Below are positions 6,637 to 8,070 of a DNA stretch of 8,070 nucleotides, in pieces. Numbering within the stretch: the stretch's first letter is position 1; each line of letters starts with the position of its first letter. This DNA is from JADKCL01 sp046050405 (GTDB lineage Bacteria > Bacteroidota > Bacteroidia > J057 > JADKCL01). A program made the translations under genes and the position numbers. A model generated the notes under the pieces. It saw only the letters and a list, made by a program, of their open reading frames with translations. It was not told the origin of the DNA and did not search any database. Location of the stretch: positions 1 through 8,070 of the forward strand of contig JBJOPY010000181.1 of the NCBI GenBank assembly GCA_046050405.1, in the 5' to 3' direction.

Positions 6637-6667
6637 CAAAGTTAATCAAAGAGATGAAAGTTTCAAA
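6637..6667 (-). promoter_or_regulatory. Strong Bacteroidota-type promoter for the outer-membrane gene
   Basis: The minus strand shows TTTG (6667-6664), a 19-nt spacer and TAACTTTG (6644-6637), an exact match to the TTTG-N19-TAnnTTTG promoter of Bacteroidota. The surrounding DNA is AT-rich compared with the window. Transcription would start near 6631, with a leader of about 70 nt to the ATG at 6562 that has no clear Shine-Dalgarno sequence, as is common in this phylum. Confidence 0.75.
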
Positions 6668-6738
6668 CAAATTTCCCCCCATTGCAGGGCTAGGATAAGT
6701 TTTTTTTCAGTCTATGCACGATTTGGCCAATTTCAGTA

Positions 6739-6774
6739 CCATCCCTAAATGAAAATGGGGGTGGCAATTTTTTT
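6739..6774 (+). terminator. Candidate Rho-independent terminator, plus strand
   Basis: CCATCCC (6739-6745) pairs with GGGGTGG (6758-6764, one G-T pair) around a 12-nt loop, and three bases later comes a run of seven T (6768-6774). The T-tract is on the plus strand, although no plus-strand gene is recognised to its left; a second run of eight T at 6700-6707 has only a weak hairpin. It may end antisense transcription or an unannotated small RNA, or be chance in AT-rich promoter DNA. Confidence 0.35.
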
Positions 6775-7062
6775 ATTGACCCTGCGGCATCTCCACCTTC
6801 CCTTTCGCCACTTGTGGTCCTGCAGACAGAGACATTTTCCACCTAGGGGACTGGAAACCTGGGGAAATGAGCCAAAAACAGGTCAACCAGCTTTCTGCTG
6901 TCTCCGCAGTAACGGGGCTGTGCAACCATCGGACAAGGAGACGATCCTTCGATTTCAACATGACATAGCGTCAAGATATCGCATTTGGGTTTCTTTCCCT
7001 CTATTACTGAAGCGACCCAGATGACGATCCTTCATCCAGCCAGGATAGATGCCTGATGAGTG

Positions 7063-7084
7063 AACCCCTGTCGCCGGGGGTTTT
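7063..7084 (+). terminator. Candidate Rho-independent terminator, plus strand
   Basis: AACCCC (7063-7068) and GGGGTT (7077-7082) form a GC-rich stem around an 8-nt loop, and the sequence continues with two further T bases, so a TTTT tract closes the hairpin. On the minus strand the hairpin is followed by GGTTCACTC, a poorer terminator, though it could still slow transcripts leaving the DUF559 gene about 215 nt away. No plus-strand gene ends here. Confidence 0.4.
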
Positions 7085-7298
7085 ACGTAGGCCTGTTTAC
7101 CCCTTGGATGACACTACCCACAGCTGATCACCAGGATTCTGCGGTTTGGTTCGCAGCGCTGCCAAGTTATCCGGTCTCTGCTCTGGCGGCGGTTTTGATT
7201 TGCTCATCCCTGTTGCCCAGGAACCACTGCGGAGCGAATCTGTATGCTGGATTCACCAGGAGCGAGGGGCAAACCGGAAAAATGTCCTTGGAAAAGGA

Positions 7299-7637
7299 TC
7301 AATTGGACGAATTCGAGCGGGAAATGCAATCCTTGATCGCGGATATGATCGCTTCGGAATGATCGCGCGCCTCTTCCTCCCCGAAGCGAAGCACATAGTA
7401 GCCTTCGGCCTCCAAGTATCCGATGCGAATCTGGTCATAGGCATCCACTGGACTTGTCGTCGGAGAACCTTTGGTGACTTCGATGACGATCCTCATGGAT
7501 GGGCAGCAGAAGTCAACGACATACGGCCCGATCATGAACTGACGCTTGAATCTTAGGGCATCCGTCTTCATTCCCTGAAGGCAGGCCCATATTGCAGCCT
7601 CTTGCGGGCAGTGCTTGAGTTTGAGTAACCTATTCAA
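7299..7637 (-). CDS. DUF559 domain protein (Vsr/MutH-like endonuclease fold)
   Basis: A 112-residue protein close to the usual 115-125 residues of stand-alone DUF559 proteins, which share the very-short-patch-repair endonuclease fold and are often near mobile or repair genes; their biochemical role is poorly known. Visible family motifs: PQEAAIWACLQ (11-21), LRFKRQFMIGPYVVDFCCP (28-46), IVIEV (50-54) and YLEAEGYYVLRFGEEE (74-89). Asp42 and Glu53 fit the conserved acidic core. Odd point: the family usually reads ELDGGQH after the acidic strand, whereas this protein has EVTKGSP, lacking the usual Asp, Gln and His, so catalysis may be lost or altered. The start is a TTG at 7637: a TAA lies three codons upstream at 7646-7644, and the first ATG (residue 23) would remove conserved sequence. 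A nearby TAAGTTTG fits a promoter. Confidence 0.83.
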   Translation of the reverse strand: MNRLLKLKHCPQEAAIWACLQGMKTDALRFKRQFMIGPYVVDFCCPSMRIVIEVTKGSPTTSPVDAYDQIRIGYLEAEGYYVLRFGEEEARDHSEAIISAIKDCISRSNSSN

Positions 7638-7691
7638 TGTTCTTTACCGACATTCACCTCGGTTCTGACACCATGGCCAGAATACCCGGTG

Positions 7692-7699
7692 CAAACTTA
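7692..7699 (-). promoter_or_regulatory. Possible promoter -7 element for the DUF559 gene
   Basis: TAAGTTTG on the minus strand matches TAnnTTTG exactly and lies 54 nt before the TTG start at 7637. No TTTG or TTG is found at 19-23 nt upstream, so only half of the promoter is supported. An imperfect hairpin (GCACGA/TCGTGC with a bulge, 7700-7721) directly abuts it and might be the end of the folE transcript or an operator. Confidence 0.35.
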
Positions 7700-7833
7700 G
7701 CACGAAGAATTTTTCTCGTGCATTAAATCGATCTGGCAACGAAAAGAAAGCACGAATGCAGCATTTCCATCGACCAACTGAGATTGATCTCCTGCGGGAG
7801 GCTGTAATTCTCTCAGGAACATCCTTCGAAAAT

Positions 7834-8070
7834 TCAGATGCCAATCAAGCGAAGAAACTCGCTGCGCGTGGAATCTTGGTCGAACCGGCCTGAGTACGCG
7901 CTGGTGACGGTGACTGCCCCCGCATGCTCGACTCCCCGCATGGACACGCACATGTGCTCAGCGGCAAGCAGTACGGCGACATCCTCCGTGCCGAGTGAGT
8001 GCTGGAGGTGATTCGCGATTTGCTTGGTCATGCGTTCCTGCACCTGGGGCCGCTTCGCATAGTACTCCAC
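7834..8070 (-). CDS. folE: GTP cyclohydrolase I, C-terminal part (cut by window edge)
   Basis: Only the last 78 residues are in the window; the reading frame is open through the right edge, where the first codon is an internal Val rather than a start. The enzyme converts GTP to 7,8-dihydroneopterin triphosphate, the first step of folate and tetrahydrobiopterin (and, via queuosine precursors, deazapurine) synthesis, and acts in the cytosol as a toroidal decamer. Typical family sequence is plain: RPQVQERMTKQIA (7-19), LGTEDVAVLLAAEHMC (26-41), SMRGVEHAGAVTVTSAYSG (43-61) and the C-terminal SEFLRLI. Cys41 of the fragment matches the third zinc ligand (Cys181 in E. coli numbering); the other two (Cys110 and His113) lie outside the window. 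The end is normal for the family, with nothing missing. About 196 nt separate it from the DUF559 start, so the two are probably transcribed separately. Confidence 0.95.
   Translation of the reverse strand: MEYYAKRPQVQERMTKQIANHLQHSLGTEDVAVLLAAEHMCVSMRGVEHAGAVTVTSAYSGRFDQDSTRSEFLRLIGI

Larger units (their letters stand above)
6668..7298. other. Gene-free stretch between the outer-membrane promoter and the DUF559 gene
   Basis: About 630 nt with no convincing coding sequence. Open frames on the plus strand near 6749-7024 and 7060-7362 give translations with no recognisable domain, and the latter overlaps the DUF559 gene. The stretch is bounded by two plus-strand terminator-like signals (6739-6774 and 7063-7084). 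Between them a 9-bp interrupted long-range pairing is possible: CTGC-A-GACAG (6820-6829) with CTGTC-TCC-GCAG (6898-6909). No tRNA, tmRNA, RNase P or SRP hallmarks are seen. Confidence 0.55.

Noticed and set aside
6749..7024. 91-codon plus-strand open frame near the outer-membrane promoter
   Set aside because: It begins within a terminator-like hairpin, lacks a ribosome binding site and resembles no protein family.
6940..7033. 11-bp direct repeat GACGATCCTTC at 6940-6950 and 7023-7033
   Set aside because: Only two copies, not flanking a mobile element, with no recognisable transposase; probably chance.
7146..7556. 136-codon plus-strand open frame
   Set aside because: Mostly antisense to the DUF559 gene, whose family motifs are clear.
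7697..7951. Minus-strand open frame overlapping the end of folE in another frame
   Set aside because: The FolE frame is clear and ends normally at 7834; this is an out-of-frame shadow, not evidence of a frameshift.

Overview
The window looks like a chromosomal piece of a fairly GC-rich member of the Bacteroidota. Three things point there. The 5675-6562 gene has the outer-membrane beta-barrel signature of the DUF6089 type seen in that phylum. The long tandem-parvulin periplasmic isomerase at 1-1755 has a Bacteroidota-type layout. Several genes have upstream elements matching the Bacteroidota primary-sigma promoter (TTTG about 19 nt before TAnnTTTG), with a very good match in front of the outer-membrane gene. 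All seven genes I can support lie on the minus strand, so transcription runs from high to low coordinates.

Layout from right to left along transcription. 8070-7834 is the C-terminal third of GTP cyclohydrolase I (folE), cut by the window edge. 7637-7299 is a small DUF559 (Vsr/MutH-like nuclease fold) protein. 7298-6631 has no convincing gene, but two plus-strand hairpin plus T-tract signals that could be terminators. 6562-5675 is a secreted outer-membrane beta-barrel protein with a clear promoter at 6637-6667. 5674-4880 has no convincing gene and holds several inverted repeats and a cluster of ATTGGC/GCCAAT motifs. 4879-1977 is a three-gene operon. 1755-1 is a SurA-like peptidyl-prolyl isomerase with its own promoter, cut at the left edge.

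The most interesting unit is the operon 4879-1977. It encodes a membrane-anchored PP2C/SpoIIE phosphatase with about eight predicted membrane helices and a GAF domain, then a STAS anti-anti-sigma-like protein, then an RsbW/SpoIIAB-type ATP-binding kinase. The last two overlap by 4 nt. This is a complete partner-switching cassette (phosphatase, switch protein, kinase) with no sigma factor gene beside it. In Firmicutes such modules free a sigma-B-family factor; Bacteroidota are generally not known to carry that sigma, so the output is open. The likely logic is that a membrane or GAF signal activates the phosphatase, which dephosphorylates the STAS protein, which then binds the kinase and releases or modulates an unknown partner. 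The flanking genes are envelope-biogenesis (PPIase, outer-membrane protein) and housekeeping (folE) genes and give no direct clue to the output.
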